A stretch of 40,604 bases of DNA from Helicobacter trogontum (GCF_000765905.2 NZ_JRPL02000022.1:1-40604); one strand, 5' to 3'; shown: positions 7,665 through 17,066, counted from the first letter of the stretch. Numbers and translations are program-made. The notes: a model not told the origin generated them from the sequence alone.

Positions 7665-9815
7665 ATGAAAAAAATCACATTTATCGTATTATTATTAGAT
7701 TGTTTTAGCACTGCTTTGGCAGGACAAACCATAAGAGTTAATAGAGTAACGGCAACATCAAAAACAAATTATTTGAGTGAAGAGGTTTTAAATCACAATG
7801 GCACTGCACATATAATTTCAAGCGATACGCTTAAAAGAGGTGCGGTAAGAAATATTGATGAATCTTTGCAAAAAATCCCAGGTATTCAAATAAGAGACTA
7901 TTCTGGTACTGGTATTTTACCAAAAATTTCCGTGCGAGGCTTTGGAGGTCAAGGGAATGGACATAGCAACACGGGATTAATCATGCTTGATGGTGTTAAT
8001 ATATATAGTGCCCCCTATTCAAACATAGAATTGGCTCTTTTCCCAATCACAACACAAATGGTTGATTATATCGAGGTTACAAAAGGGGCTGCGGCACTTT
8101 GGGCAGGTCCAAATACATTTGGTGGAGTGATCAACATCCATAGCAAACCAATCCCAAAAGAATGGGAAACAGAAATTAGTGAGAAAATCACATGGTGGGG
8201 CTTACCTGATAATATTTATAAACTGAAAGAAAATGGTAAACCATTTGGCAATAATATGTTGTTTGATACATATATACGCACAGGCGGATATATCACACAG
8301 AATTTTGGTATACAAGGACAAGCAAACGTGATTAAAGGGGAAAGTTTTAGAGAAAACACACCACAAACAATACAAAACTATAAGCTTGATGCTATTTATG
8401 ATATAAGCGAACATCATAGTCTAAAAAGCTACATCCAATATTATGAATTTAACTCTAAACTTGCTGGTTCACTAACCCCTGCAGATTACATCGCTAACAG
8501 ATTTCAAAACAAGCGTCCCTATCTCGCCGCAAGTGGTGCCACAACTAGATTTGGATTAAATTATGATTATGACTTTGAAAAAGAAAATATAGATGGAGAT
8601 GTCAATATAGCTTACTATTATCATAACCTTAGTAGAGATTTTACTCTAGATGATAAATATAAAGAAGTCAATTATACTGGCAGCAATGCACCCACGACAA
8701 TTACTGATCATTTAAGATCTTTTGTTGTAAATGGATTTGCACCAAAGCTTACACTTAATATCGATGGACAAGCAGTAAAACAAAAGATTGTTACAGGTGC
8801 TACCTACACTAGCGAGCAAATCACGCCATTTGTATATACCACAACCATTAATACTGGTGCAACAGAGCAAACATCTCGCAATTTTCATAACAATCATTTC
8901 CTTGCTTTTCACATAAGTGATGAAATAACGCTATTTGATAAGCTAATCTTAACCCCTGGTTTACGTTATGATTTCCTTTATTATAATGGAGAGTACACGC
9001 AAAGTAGTAGTAATTCCACAACAAACAAACAATCAATATATCATGAGGTATCTGGTGGGTTTAATATAGGATATAAACCTGTAGAATCTGTATTAGTTTT
9101 TGCAAATTACAATAGATCATTTTTACCCAAGCAATATGGAGCAAATCCGCTTCTTAATGTAAATTATAATCAACATGCAAATGTAGCAGAAGCTGGGGTA
9201 AGATATAATTTTAATAACGATATAGTTATGACTGCTACCTATTTCTATATATACGTAGACAATCAATCTGTTACTCAAGTAAGTGGTGGGCAAATACAAG
9301 CGGGTGCGACATCATCTCAAGGAGCTGAATTTGAGCTCTATTATAATCCAAGTTGGCTTGAAGGATTAAATATGCATTTAGGTTATAACTTTATTGATGC
9401 AAGACAATTAAAATCTGGACCAAATTATATGAAATTTCTGCCATTTGTATCTCCTCATCAACTTATTGCAGATGTGAGTTATAATTTTGGAAAAACCGTT
9501 CTATCTTATTCAAGTTATTTTTATTCTAGTGCCTTTAGCGACCTTGATAATAATATAAAAGAAGATTGGACATGTCCTTCATCAAATGGAACAAGCAGTC
9601 AATGCACTGGTGGAAAAATACCAGCATATTATGTCGCAAACATTCAAGTTAGTAGACCTCTTTGGGAAAGTGGCAAACAAGCCCTTATTGGTAGTCTACA
9701 GGTGAATAATATTTTCAATGACAAGTATTGGTTTATAGGTGATGGGACAAGTCCAAAAGGAAGATACCCAGCACCAGGTCGCAGTGTCAGTGTGCAATTT
9801 AGATATTTATTTTAA
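7665..9815 (+). CDS. TonB-dependent outer-membrane receptor, FecA-like
   Basis: 716 residues. A signal peptide (about 1-19, cleavage after ALA) is followed by a TonB-box-like stretch (RVNRVTATSK). The plug domain has RNIDESLQKIPGIQI, ISVRGFGG, LDGVNIYSAPYSNIELALFP, and the RGGA/GP/GGVIN-type block seen here as VTKGAAALWAGPNTFGGVINI. The rest is a 22-strand beta-barrel pattern ending in a terminal phenylalanine (FRYLF), the usual signal for barrel assembly. The plug most resembles ferric-citrate receptor FecA. Related Helicobacter receptors transport ferric citrate or nickel chelates, so the substrate is open. The gene stands alone, with its own promoter, a GGAG ribosome site and an operator-like AT-rich region. 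No TonB/ExbBD or ABC transporter genes are beside it. Confidence 0.88.
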   Translation: MKKITFIVLLLDCFSTALAGQTIRVNRVTATSKTNYLSEEVLNHNGTAHIISSDTLKRGAVRNIDESLQKIPGIQIRDYSGTGILPKISVRGFGGQGNGHSNTGLIMLDGVNIYSAPYSNIELALFPITTQMVDYIEVTKGAAALWAGPNTFGGVINIHSKPIPKEWETEISEKITWWGLPDNIYKLKENGKPFGNNMLFDTYIRTGGYITQNFGIQGQANVIKGESFRENTPQTIQNYKLDAIYDISEHHSLKSYIQYYEFNSKLAGSLTPADYIANRFQNKRPYLAASGATTRFGLNYDYDFEKENIDGDVNIAYYYHNLSRDFTLDDKYKEVNYTGSNAPTTITDHLRSFVVNGFAPKLTLNIDGQAVKQKIVTGATYTSEQITPFVYTTTINTGATEQTSRNFHNNHFLAFHISDEITLFDKLILTPGLRYDFLYYNGEYTQSSSNSTTNKQSIYHEVSGGFNIGYKPVESVLVFANYNRSFLPKQYGANPLLNVNYNQHANVAEAGVRYNFNNDIVMTATYFYIYVDNQSVTQVSGGQIQAGATSSQGAEFELYYNPSWLEGLNMHLGYNFIDARQLKSGPNYMKFLPFVSPHQLIADVSYNFGKTVLSYSSYFYSSAFSDLDNNIKEDWTCPSSNGTSSQCTGGKIPAYYVANIQVSRPLWESGKQALIGSLQVNNIFNDKYWFIGDGTSPKGRYPAPGRSVSVQFRYLF

Positions 9816-10300
9816 TTCTATGGTATTGCATCAGCATTTGAGATTATTTGTAGATCTAGGGTTAGGTATAATTAGCAACCACATTTACACTGAAACCATA
9901 CATGCAAGACTAGAAGATAAGAGGTGAGACATTATGTTGAATGTCAAAACTCTGAAAGCCTACCACAAACAGCAAATTATTAACCTACTCTACTATTAAA
10001 CAATATCTTTGTATATTTTTTGGATGAATCATGAAGATTTAAGAGGGGGGATATTTGAAAATTTTATATCTTTTTCTAGATATTAGCACTCAAAATGGAG
10101 GGAGTTGAAATAAAACGAGATGCATGAATTTTTTAGACACCACCTCTCCTTCCAAAAACAGAAAAGTAGCAATTTTACATGCTTAGGTTATTTCAGAAGG
10201 TATGCTTTTATTTTAAAATTTCACTCTCTTTAGCTATGTTATTTATTGACATATAGCATATTTGGACCCCTCATTGATTTAGGTAAATTTCATACTGCCT
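9816..10300. other. gene-poor spacer between the receptor gene and the dynamin cassette
   Basis: About 485 bases with no intact gene. It is less AT-rich than the spacer before the receptor gene and holds several short coding-like scraps, one of which is listed separately. The two flanking genes converge on it. No T-run terminator with a clear stem was recognised. Confidence 0.4.
10000..10086 (+). pseudogene. possible scrap of a DUF4143-type ATPase gene
   Basis: An in-frame stretch between stop codons at 9997 and 10084 contains MNHEDLRGGIFENFISF. The block RGGIFENF closely resembles the conserved (R/K)GxIFENFV segment near the C-terminal half of DUF4143/AAA ATPases, which are often found in multiple or decayed copies in bacteria. 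A run of six G (10045-10050) codes for the two glycines. About 25 bases after the stop, another frame reads GVEIKRDA, weakly like the VEIK segment that follows in that family. This is short and may be chance. Confidence 0.28.
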
Positions 10301-11032
10301 TTATTTAACCAATCTTTGAAGTATCAAAGATATTGCATTGTAACAGGCGATTTGCTCTGCTATAGCTATTTGTTTCTTTTGCTTCTCCTGTATAGTGCTA
10401 CTTTGCAATTCTCGGAGCAAAGCAGCATCTCGCTGCAAAAGGGATTGTTGAATCTGATATTTGTCTTGTAAGATATCGCAAAAGGTTTCTTGCATATAGG
10501 CAAGACTTTTATCAAGCTCATTCACGATTTCTTTTAAAGCGTTGATTAACACTTTATTGCAGAAATGCTCTAATGCCTCTTTCCTCTCCTCTTCACACGG
10601 AATTTGCAGAATCTTTACAAATCGATCATTACCAATACTAAAATATTGGGTAATGTGAGTTGAAAAAATCTGCCCTATTACCCTCTCGCTTTCACGCATT
10701 GCATAATCAATATTGTATGTAGGAATCTGACCTTGTTCGAGTATATCTTTCAGCGATTTAATATGATTTACTAAAAAATAGGTAATCTCATTTTTTATCT
10801 TTGAAGCTCGATCTTGCACATTATTTTTTAACTCATTTAAAGCATGGATTACACCCATGTTCTCTTCTGGATTCTGTGCCCCTTTCTTATATGTCTCTTT
10901 TGCGACATTATCTATATCTGCCTTATTATTAGAAAAGAGGTCTTTTGCCTCTTTAATAAGTCCAATCACCTTTGGAGCATACATTATAGCCGTCCTAACC
11001 ACTTTACCCAATTCAGTAAGCCATTTAGCCAT
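10301..11032 (-). CDS. dynamin-cassette partner protein 2 (unknown function)
   Basis: 243 residues, almost entirely helical. The N-terminus (MAKWLTELGKVVRTAIMYAPKVIGLIKEA) alternates hydrophobic and basic residues and could lie on a membrane. The central part holds SIGN (132-135), KIL (140-142) and FCNK (157-160). The same motifs occur with identical spacing in the upstream gene product, so the two are probably paralogues. The C-terminal 60 residues (about 185-243) are rich in Gln, Leu and Lys and look like a coiled coil. There is no signal peptide and no enzyme motif. The start overlaps the end of the upstream gene by eight bases (ATGGCTAA), so the two proteins are translationally coupled. 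It is the last gene of the cassette. Function unknown; by context it works with the GTPase. Confidence 0.75.
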   Translation of the reverse strand: MAKWLTELGKVVRTAIMYAPKVIGLIKEAKDLFSNNKADIDNVAKETYKKGAQNPEENMGVIHALNELKNNVQDRASKIKNEITYFLVNHIKSLKDILEQGQIPTYNIDYAMRESERVIGQIFSTHITQYFSIGNDRFVKILQIPCEEERKEALEHFCNKVLINALKEIVNELDKSLAYMQETFCDILQDKYQIQQSLLQRDAALLRELQSSTIQEKQKKQIAIAEQIACYNAISLILQRLVK

Positions 11033-11771
11033 TATTTCCCCTTAATTTTTTCCCATTTAACAATGTTGCATATTTCACAAAAAATAACTCTTGCAAAACG
11101 ACAAGTTGCTTGTGCTCTTTTTGGGCGATATCCTTGCCATCGCTAGATTTTAGATCTTCTAAAACATCAAGCGATTTTTGTGCATTTGCTTTCATGACCC
11201 CCAGCCTAGTTTTTAGCTTATCGTTGACATTATCTATGCAATCTTTATTCTTTGTATCCATATCATTTCTTAAGCGTATAAGAGATTCCTTAAAACTCTT
11301 ATTAATAAAATTTCTCATTTCTGCTTCTTTGTCTTTACCTGCTTTTAATTTTAAGATTTTTAAGCATTCTTTATTACCAATGCTAAGCTTTGGCATAAGA
11401 TCTTGCATCAGCACACCCTTTATATGTCGCACATTCACTCTGTTTGTATATTTAATTTGTCTTATAGGTAAATTCAAAGATATAGAACCAAACTTTCTAT
11501 TATTAATTTTTTGTATTTGATCTTCCAATTGCCTAAAATTATTTGCTATCGCGTGAGCAATCTGATCCTCTAGTTTACACGCTGTATTTTTTGCTTCATT
11601 TGTAAGATCCACCAAGGATTGATGTATCCTATCAGCTTGTTCTGCAGACGCAGATGTAGAATCTCTATCATATGAGTCTTGTTTACCCATATCTTTTGCA
11701 GCTTTATCCCCAAACCCAAAAAATGACTTGATATTATCCCATACATCACTCATCCAATCAAACATTCCCAT
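11025..11771 (-). CDS. dynamin-cassette partner protein 1 (unknown function)
   Basis: 248 residues. The first 21 residues (MGMFDWMSDVWDNIKSFFGF) form an aromatic amphipathic helix with Trp and Phe on one face, a good candidate membrane anchor. Next is a polar Ser/Ala/Asp linker (about 25-48), then helical, heptad-like sequence to the end. SIGN (130-133), KIL (138-140) and FINK (155-158) match the downstream gene product with the same spacing. A strong GAGGAGG ribosome site lies six bases before the ATG, inside the 13-base gap behind the GTPase gene. No known domain is recognised. The arrangement recalls LeoB/LeoC beside LeoA in some E. coli, but I cannot show sequence identity to them. Confidence 0.75.
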   Translation of the reverse strand: MGMFDWMSDVWDNIKSFFGFGDKAAKDMGKQDSYDRDSTSASAEQADRIHQSLVDLTNEAKNTACKLEDQIAHAIANNFRQLEDQIQKINNRKFGSISLNLPIRQIKYTNRVNVRHIKGVLMQDLMPKLSIGNKECLKILKLKAGKDKEAEMRNFINKSFKESLIRLRNDMDTKNKDCIDNVNDKLKTRLGVMKANAQKSLDVLEDLKSSDGKDIAQKEHKQLVVLQELFFVKYATLLNGKKLRGNNG

Positions 11772-11784
11772 ATATATATCCTCC

Positions 11785-13395
11785 TCATATCATCACGTCA
11801 CAAGAGTTATCGTATCTCAATATCTCGTTACCATTTACCACGCTATCACTCAATTTCTCTATAATCGAATCAATTTGTCTTTTTAGTTCAATAATATTTT
11901 CTTTTGATTCTTCTTCAAATTTTTTCATTATTTTTTCCAAATCTCGTGTTTGGTTTTTAATCCCTTCTAGATCCTCCTCTGCTTTAGCAATCCTTTCATT
12001 GATTGCGTTTATATCCTTTTGCGAAACATCAAAGTTCTCCTGCAAGAGTGCTGCAGAATCTTGAAAATATGTCTCTATTTCATCATACAAAAACTTATAA
12101 GCACTTCGTGCATCTTCTATAGCTGCCTGCTCTGCTGTTTGAAGAATATCTTCTTTAATGCGTTCAAAAATTATATGTATATTGCTTATCTTTCTTAATC
12201 CCTCAATATGCTTTTCAAAGTCAGTATCTTCAAAGAATTTAAACGAACATTCTTTTATTTTCTTTCTACCATCATCATCAATCTTATCTTTCTCATACAA
12301 ATCAAGTAAAAGACCTACATATCCTGATACTTGGATAATATTTTTCTCTGCTTGGATTTTTGTAAATTGCGCAATATCTTTATCTCTATCAGAAGAAAGG
12401 TATTTTATCCATGATTGCTTTTGCTGCTCCCATTCTTTTAATGGGTTATTGAGAGTATCATATTGTGTGCCAAGTACATATACTTTTTCTGGTTTACCCC
12501 GCGTATTATCAAAGATCCTATAAATTGTATCCACCTCTTTAGCTGTGAGTGTTTTAGCCTGCACACATACAATCACTGCATTTGCTCTATCAATATAATC
12601 TCGCGTAACTTTTGAACGATAGTCAACTGGATCATCAAGCCCTGGCGTATCTACAAAAACAATGTTTTTACCAAAAGGAAAGTCTTTTAACCTAACACAC
12701 ACTTCCTTGACAAAATAGTGGCTTTCACTCTGTGAACTTGTATATTTCTTAAGCGTGTCAATGCTTAGCTCCTCTGTTATAGGGCTATGGTTTATCCACT
12801 TGGACTTATAAAACTCTGCACCACTTTTTTCATACTCTTCCCTAAATACTCCTCCCTTACTTGCACTCTGCCAAAACTCTTGCCATTCAGATTCATTATA
12901 GAAGGAAACAACAATCTCATCTTTTTGTCCATAGCAAAACTTCGTTAAAACCGCTGTCTCTGGTGTCACGGAAGTAGAAGCATATTCATCTTTTAGCATA
13001 GCATTAATGAGCGTACTTTTCCCGGCCTTAATTGTGCCACAAACCGCAATTTGAAAGCTATCATCACGTGATAAAAAATTATTACATTTTTGGATAAAAT
13101 TATTTATACGTGCATCTTTTTTATCATTTACTTGTTCATTATACACGGTAAAGACTTCTAAAAATGCCTTTGTCTTAGAAACATTATTAAACAAGTCTTG
13201 TAATTGCTCAATCTTAGATTCTACAATGCTTTTTGCCATCTTTTGCTGCAAAGATTGTAAAAAGGCTTTGATCTTTTTTTCACTCTCTTGCAAAGCTTCT
13301 TTATCGCTAAAGTATGAATCATCAACTATGCTTCCACAACTCATGCAAAACACTGCCTTATTTGAGTTTTCATATCCACATTGACACTTTGACAT
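11785..13395 (-). CDS. dynamin-like GTPase with N-terminal zinc ribbon
   Basis: 536 residues. A short zinc ribbon comes first (C4, C6, C17, C20). A helical segment (about 35-110) leads into a GTPase domain: P-loop GTIKAGKS (120-127), switch threonine in TSVTPETAV (about 144), DTPG (249-252), and a degenerate G4 GTQYD (309-313). The rest is helical, with a clear coiled coil around 460-520. Dynamin-like GTPases remodel or fuse membranes. I see no obvious C-terminal membrane paddle, so membrane contact may come from the two partner proteins. The cassette may therefore be a three-part dynamin machine like LeoABC. Leo-type dynamins have been linked to toxin secretion in ETEC and, as I recall, to phage defence (Eleos). 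A GGGAG ribosome site lies five bases before the ATG. The gene is divergent from mutY. Confidence 0.85.
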   Translation of the reverse strand: MSKCQCGYENSNKAVFCMSCGSIVDDSYFSDKEALQESEKKIKAFLQSLQQKMAKSIVESKIEQLQDLFNNVSKTKAFLEVFTVYNEQVNDKKDARINNFIQKCNNFLSRDDSFQIAVCGTIKAGKSTLINAMLKDEYASTSVTPETAVLTKFCYGQKDEIVVSFYNESEWQEFWQSASKGGVFREEYEKSGAEFYKSKWINHSPITEELSIDTLKKYTSSQSESHYFVKEVCVRLKDFPFGKNIVFVDTPGLDDPVDYRSKVTRDYIDRANAVIVCVQAKTLTAKEVDTIYRIFDNTRGKPEKVYVLGTQYDTLNNPLKEWEQQKQSWIKYLSSDRDKDIAQFTKIQAEKNIIQVSGYVGLLLDLYEKDKIDDDGRKKIKECSFKFFEDTDFEKHIEGLRKISNIHIIFERIKEDILQTAEQAAIEDARSAYKFLYDEIETYFQDSAALLQENFDVSQKDINAINERIAKAEEDLEGIKNQTRDLEKIMKKFEEESKENIIELKRQIDSIIEKLSDSVVNGNEILRYDNSCDVMI

Positions 13396-13507
13396 CTTAT
13401 CTCCCTGTCATTAAATTTTATGTTGAAAATCTGCCATCGTACAAAAAAAAGAAAATAAGTCAAGCAATCACGAGGTTAAATAAAAAATGGGTTTATCATA
13501 CATGATG

Positions 13508-13513
13508 TAAAAT
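13508..13513 (+). promoter_or_regulatory. possible -10 box of mutY
   Basis: TAAAAT with a TG directly before it, 23-28 bases ahead of the mutY start. The match is moderate and the leader would be only about 16 bases, just enough for the AAGGAG ribosome site at about 13525-13530. Confidence 0.3.
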
Positions 13514-13535
13514 CACAATCAAAAAAGGAGTAAGC

Positions 13536-14591
13536 ATGGATGTAACACAACAAGCAAAATATATTGCCACACACTACCAACAACAACTCCTAAAATGGTA
13601 TGCTAAAGAAGGCAGAATCTCTCTTCCATGGAGAAATCTAAAAGGAGAAAATGCGCCCTATGGTGTATATGTGAGTGAAATCATGCTGCAACAAACACAG
13701 GTTAAAAGAGTGCAAGAAAAATATTTCACACCATTTTTACATACTTTCCCTACACTCAAAGCCCTTGCACAAGCTCCACTAGATTCTATATTGAAATGCT
13801 GGGAAGGATTAGGCTATTACACACGTGCGAGAAATATGCAAAAAAGTGCCATAATCTGTTGTGATAAATACAATGCTGCTCTGCCACGCACACGCAAAGA
13901 GTTATTGCAACTACCAGGTATTGGAGCATATACTTCAGGAGCAATTTTATGCTTTGGCTTTGGGGAGAGTGTAAGCTTTGTAGATGGAAATATCAAGCGA
14001 GTTCTATGCAGAATCTTTGCATTACGTGAGCCTAGCCAAGCACTCTTAGATAAACTTGCATTACTCCTTTTAGATAGCAAACATAGCTTTGATTATAATC
14101 AAGCCTTACTTGACTTAGGCGCGATGATTTGTACACCAAAATCTCCATCTTGTCATATCTGTCCTGTGCACAATTTCTGCAATGGGAAAACAAACCCTGC
14201 CCTCTACCCAACACCAAAAAGTTCTCACCTCACCACGCTTATACTGCATCTTGCTGTATATATGAATAAAAAAGGTGAAATTGCCTTTGTATACACAGAT
14301 GAGAAAGAAGGCAAAAATAGCTTATATCAAGGTCTATACAATCTCCCAAGCTTTAAACTAGAAGAAATTGCACATCACGAAAAATGTTATACAAAGTGTG
14401 GGAGCTTTAAGCATCACTATACAAAATACGCCATCACCGCCAATGTATATTGGCTAGATTATGAATATCTAGATATTTTAAGGCATATGCAATACAAAAA
14501 ATTACATTTTTTCCTACCTCAAGAGTTAGACGCTAAACCGCTCTCATCACTTTGTAAAAAGGCATTGAAGCTTGTAGATTCTAGATTTTAA
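13536..14591 (+). CDS. mutY: adenine DNA glycosylase MutY
   Basis: 351 residues, the usual length. It removes adenine mispaired with 8-oxoguanine and so prevents G:C to T:A changes. Catalytic E48 lies in SEIMLQQTQV. The helix-hairpin-helix is LLQLPGIGAYTSGA, followed by FVDGNIKRVL with the conserved Asp (D150). A [4Fe-4S] loop follows with the exact C-X6-C-X2-C-X5-C spacing (C199, C206, C209, C215). The C-terminal 120 residues fit the NUDIX-like 8-oxoG recognition domain. The start has an AAGGAG ribosome site. The gene stands alone between the dynamin cassette (divergent) and adk (convergent). Confidence 0.96.
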   Translation: MDVTQQAKYIATHYQQQLLKWYAKEGRISLPWRNLKGENAPYGVYVSEIMLQQTQVKRVQEKYFTPFLHTFPTLKALAQAPLDSILKCWEGLGYYTRARNMQKSAIICCDKYNAALPRTRKELLQLPGIGAYTSGAILCFGFGESVSFVDGNIKRVLCRIFALREPSQALLDKLALLLLDSKHSFDYNQALLDLGAMICTPKSPSCHICPVHNFCNGKTNPALYPTPKSSHLTTLILHLAVYMNKKGEIAFVYTDEKEGKNSLYQGLYNLPSFKLEEIAHHEKCYTKCGSFKHHYTKYAITANVYWLDYEYLDILRHMQYKKLHFFLPQELDAKPLSSLCKKALKLVDSRF

Positions 14592-14649
14592 GAATACAAA
14601 TGGGGATTATGAAATTATGTATTATAAACCATACAAATAACACTTATCT

Positions 14650-14703
14650 AGAATCTCAAGTGTATTTCTTTCCTTTAAAATAGAATCTAAATTCTAGATT
14701 CTA
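14650..14703. repeat. three copies of AGAATCT/AGATTCT, two forming an inverted repeat
   Basis: Copies at 14650-14656, 14682-14688 and 14696-14702. The last two form a perfect 9-base inverted repeat, TAGAATCTA (14681-14689) and TAGATTCTA (14695-14703), around a 5-base loop. The adk stop codon (14687-14689) lies inside it, and the repeat encodes the last residues of Adk. It may act as a weak bidirectional transcript end between the convergent mutY and adk genes. The stem is AT-rich, so I would not call it a proven terminator. Confidence 0.45.
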
Positions 14704-15256
14704 TAAATGCACGCATATCATCAACGATTACATCAATCGTTCTTTCTCCATTAATAACATGCAAGATACCATTATTTGTGTAAAATTCCTGAATCTCTTT
14801 CAATGGCTCCAAATATACACGCATACGATTTTTAAACACTTCAGCATTATCATCAGCACCCCGTGCACGACCAAGCACTCTGTCTTTTGCCACCTCTTCA
14901 CTCACCTGCACTTCAATCACATTTACAAGCTGCACATTAGAATCTTGCTCTAAAACCTTATCAAGCTCAAGCATTTGCTCAACACTGCGAGGGTAACCAT
15001 CAATCAAAATAATATCTTTTGGTGAGTTATTGATTGCACCAACAATTGTTTGCACAACAATATCAAGTGGGACAAGATTCCCAGCTGATGTAAAGCTCTC
15101 GATAAGTTTGCCTTGCTCACTACCACTTGCCACTTCCGCACGTAGCAAATCACCTGTAGAATAATGTGCAATCTTGGAATTAGATTCCGCAATTTTTTGT
15201 GCATCTGTTGTTTTACCACTACCCGGTGCACCAATAATTAAAAACAATTTTTTCAT
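14687..15256 (-). CDS. adk: adenylate kinase, short form
   Basis: 189 residues. It interconverts ATP + AMP and 2 ADP in the cytoplasm. The P-loop is GAPGSGKT (9-16). The AMP-binding part shows [19 protein letters not shown], and GYPRSVEQ follows. The long LID insertion of E. coli-type Adk is absent; only [18 protein letters not shown] is present, typical of the short form in Helicobacter and its relatives. An AAGGAG ribosome site precedes the ATG. It lies 14 bases behind aspS and is probably co-transcribed with it. Confidence 0.95.
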   Translation of the reverse strand: MKKLFLIIGAPGSGKTTDAQKIAESNSKIAHYSTGDLLRAEVASGSEQGKLIESFTSAGNLVPLDIVVQTIVGAINNSPKDIILIDGYPRSVEQMLELDKVLEQDSNVQLVNVIEVQVSEEVAKDRVLGRARGADDNAEVFKNRMRVYLEPLKEIQEFYTNNGILHVINGERTIDVIVDDMRAFIESRI

Positions 15257-15270
15257 AGACTTCTCCTTTT

Positions 15271-17037
15271 TTAATGTTGAACTTTGATATGCAGCTCATT
15301 TAATTGTGACACCGCAACACTGCTTGGTGCCTCCATTAAGAGACAACTTGCTTTTTGTGTTTTTGGAAAGGCAATCACCTCTCGTATGCTTGTCGCACCA
15401 CTTAAAAGCATGACAAGTCGATCAAAGCCTATTGCAAAACCACCATGTGGTGGTGCACCATACTGCAATGCTTCAAGCAAGAAGCCAAATTTTTCTTGTG
15501 CCTCTTCTCTACTAATTTGCAGTAAATCAAAAATTTTACTTTGTATTTCGCTTTTATGAATTCTTATGCTACCACCACCTAGTTCCACACCATTTAACAC
15601 TATATCATAGGCAATTGATTGTATAGATTCCACGTCCTCTTCATCTATATTTTTTGGCATTGTGAATGGATGGTGAAGAGCTTTAACACCCTCATCTGTT
15701 CTTTCAAACATAGGGAAATTCACAACCCACACAAAACTCAATTTATCCGCACAAATAAGATTGAGCTGTCCTGCAACTTCAAGCCTCAATCGCCCCATAT
15801 AATCCCAAACCACTTGCTTCTCACCTGCACCAAAGAATATAATATCGCCCTTTTTTGCACCAACTCTTTGTATCAGGGTTTTTATAGAATCTTCTGTGAG
15901 AAATTTAATGAGTGGTCCCTTTAAACTCTCTTCAATACCTTCTTTATCAAAGTTTTTACACTCTTCTTTCACTTGAATATATGCTAATCCCTTTGCACCA
16001 AAACTACGCACAAATTTTTCTAAATCAGTAAGGTTTTTGCGACTAAACTTGGAATCTCCATCAGCCACACACAAAGCTTTTATGCGATTAGCTTTTGTAT
16101 CAAGGGCTATCTCTCTAAACATATCATTATTTGAATCTACAAACAAATCAGCAACTTCAACCAAAGGCAAATCAAAGCGCAAATCAGGTTTATCACTACC
16201 ATAGGTCTCCATCGCATCAATATAATCTAAATGTGGAATTTTATAAGAAATGTTCTTCCCACATGCTTTAAAAATTTCAAGGATTAAATCCTCTGCAATC
16301 TGCATTACATCTTTTTCTTCACAAAAACTCATCTCAACATCAATTTGGCTGAATTCTGGTTGCCTATCAGCACGTAAATCCTCATCTCTAAAACACTTTG
16401 CTATTTGGTAATATCTTTCAAAGCCACTCATCATAAGCAATTGTTTAAAAAGCTGCGGACTTTGCGGTAACGCATAAAAAGAACCATCATGCACACGACT
16501 TGGCACAAGATAGTCTCTTGCACCCTCTGGAGTTGCCTTTGTGAGTATAGGTGTTTCAACCTCTAAAAAACCATTCGATTCTAAAAAGTTACGTGTAACA
16601 CTTGCAATCTTAGCACGCAATTTAAAAATATCAAGGCTCTTTTGACTACGCAGATCAAGATAGCGATACTTCAATCTCAACTCTTCATTTACACTTTCAT
16701 CACCTATAATAATTGGCGTTGTTTGTGCTTTATTTTCAATAACGAGCGTATCTAATACCACTTCTATTGCACCCGTTTTTAGCTTTGGATTCACTAAACC
16801 TTCGCCTCTAGCTCTTACTTTACCTTTTGCCAATAATACATATTCATCACGCACACTCGAAGCTACTGCATGTGCCTTACTACTTGGATCTGCCACAAGC
16901 TGTATAAGTCCACTCTTATCACGCAAATCGATAAAGACAACACCACCATGATCACGATAGCTATTGCACCAACCACATAGGGTAACCTCTTTATCAATAT
17001 CATCTATACTTAACGCCGTGTTATAATGTGTTCGCAT
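15271..17037 (-). CDS. aspS: aspartyl-tRNA synthetase
   Basis: 588 residues, bacterial type. Domains in order: OB-fold anticodon-binding domain ([23 protein letters not shown]), class II core with motif 2 ([18 protein letters not shown]), an inserted GAD domain (about 290-400), and motif 3 ([14 protein letters not shown]). In Helicobacter and many relatives this enzyme is non-discriminating and also charges tRNA-Asn, with GatCAB then amidating it. That is family knowledge and I did not test it residue by residue. The first ATG has an AAGGAA site. An extended -10 promoter is just upstream, so aspS-adk is probably its own transcription unit although it follows nuoN on the same strand. Confidence 0.97.
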   Translation of the reverse strand: MRTHYNTALSIDDIDKEVTLCGWCNSYRDHGGVVFIDLRDKSGLIQLVADPSSKAHAVASSVRDEYVLLAKGKVRARGEGLVNPKLKTGAIEVVLDTLVIENKAQTTPIIIGDESVNEELRLKYRYLDLRSQKSLDIFKLRAKIASVTRNFLESNGFLEVETPILTKATPEGARDYLVPSRVHDGSFYALPQSPQLFKQLLMMSGFERYYQIAKCFRDEDLRADRQPEFSQIDVEMSFCEEKDVMQIAEDLILEIFKACGKNISYKIPHLDYIDAMETYGSDKPDLRFDLPLVEVADLFVDSNNDMFREIALDTKANRIKALCVADGDSKFSRKNLTDLEKFVRSFGAKGLAYIQVKEECKNFDKEGIEESLKGPLIKFLTEDSIKTLIQRVGAKKGDIIFFGAGEKQVVWDYMGRLRLEVAGQLNLICADKLSFVWVVNFPMFERTDEGVKALHHPFTMPKNIDEEDVESIQSIAYDIVLNGVELGGGSIRIHKSEIQSKIFDLLQISREEAQEKFGFLLEALQYGAPPHGGFAIGFDRLVMLLSGATSIREVIAFPKTQKASCLLMEAPSSVAVSQLNELHIKVQH

Positions 17038-17066
17038 TAAATTCCTTGAAAGAAAATGATTTTAGG

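Noticed and set aside
10045-10050. Run of six G as a phase-variation tract
   Set aside because: It is short for a contingency tract and lies in a fragment without an intact gene on either side of the run.
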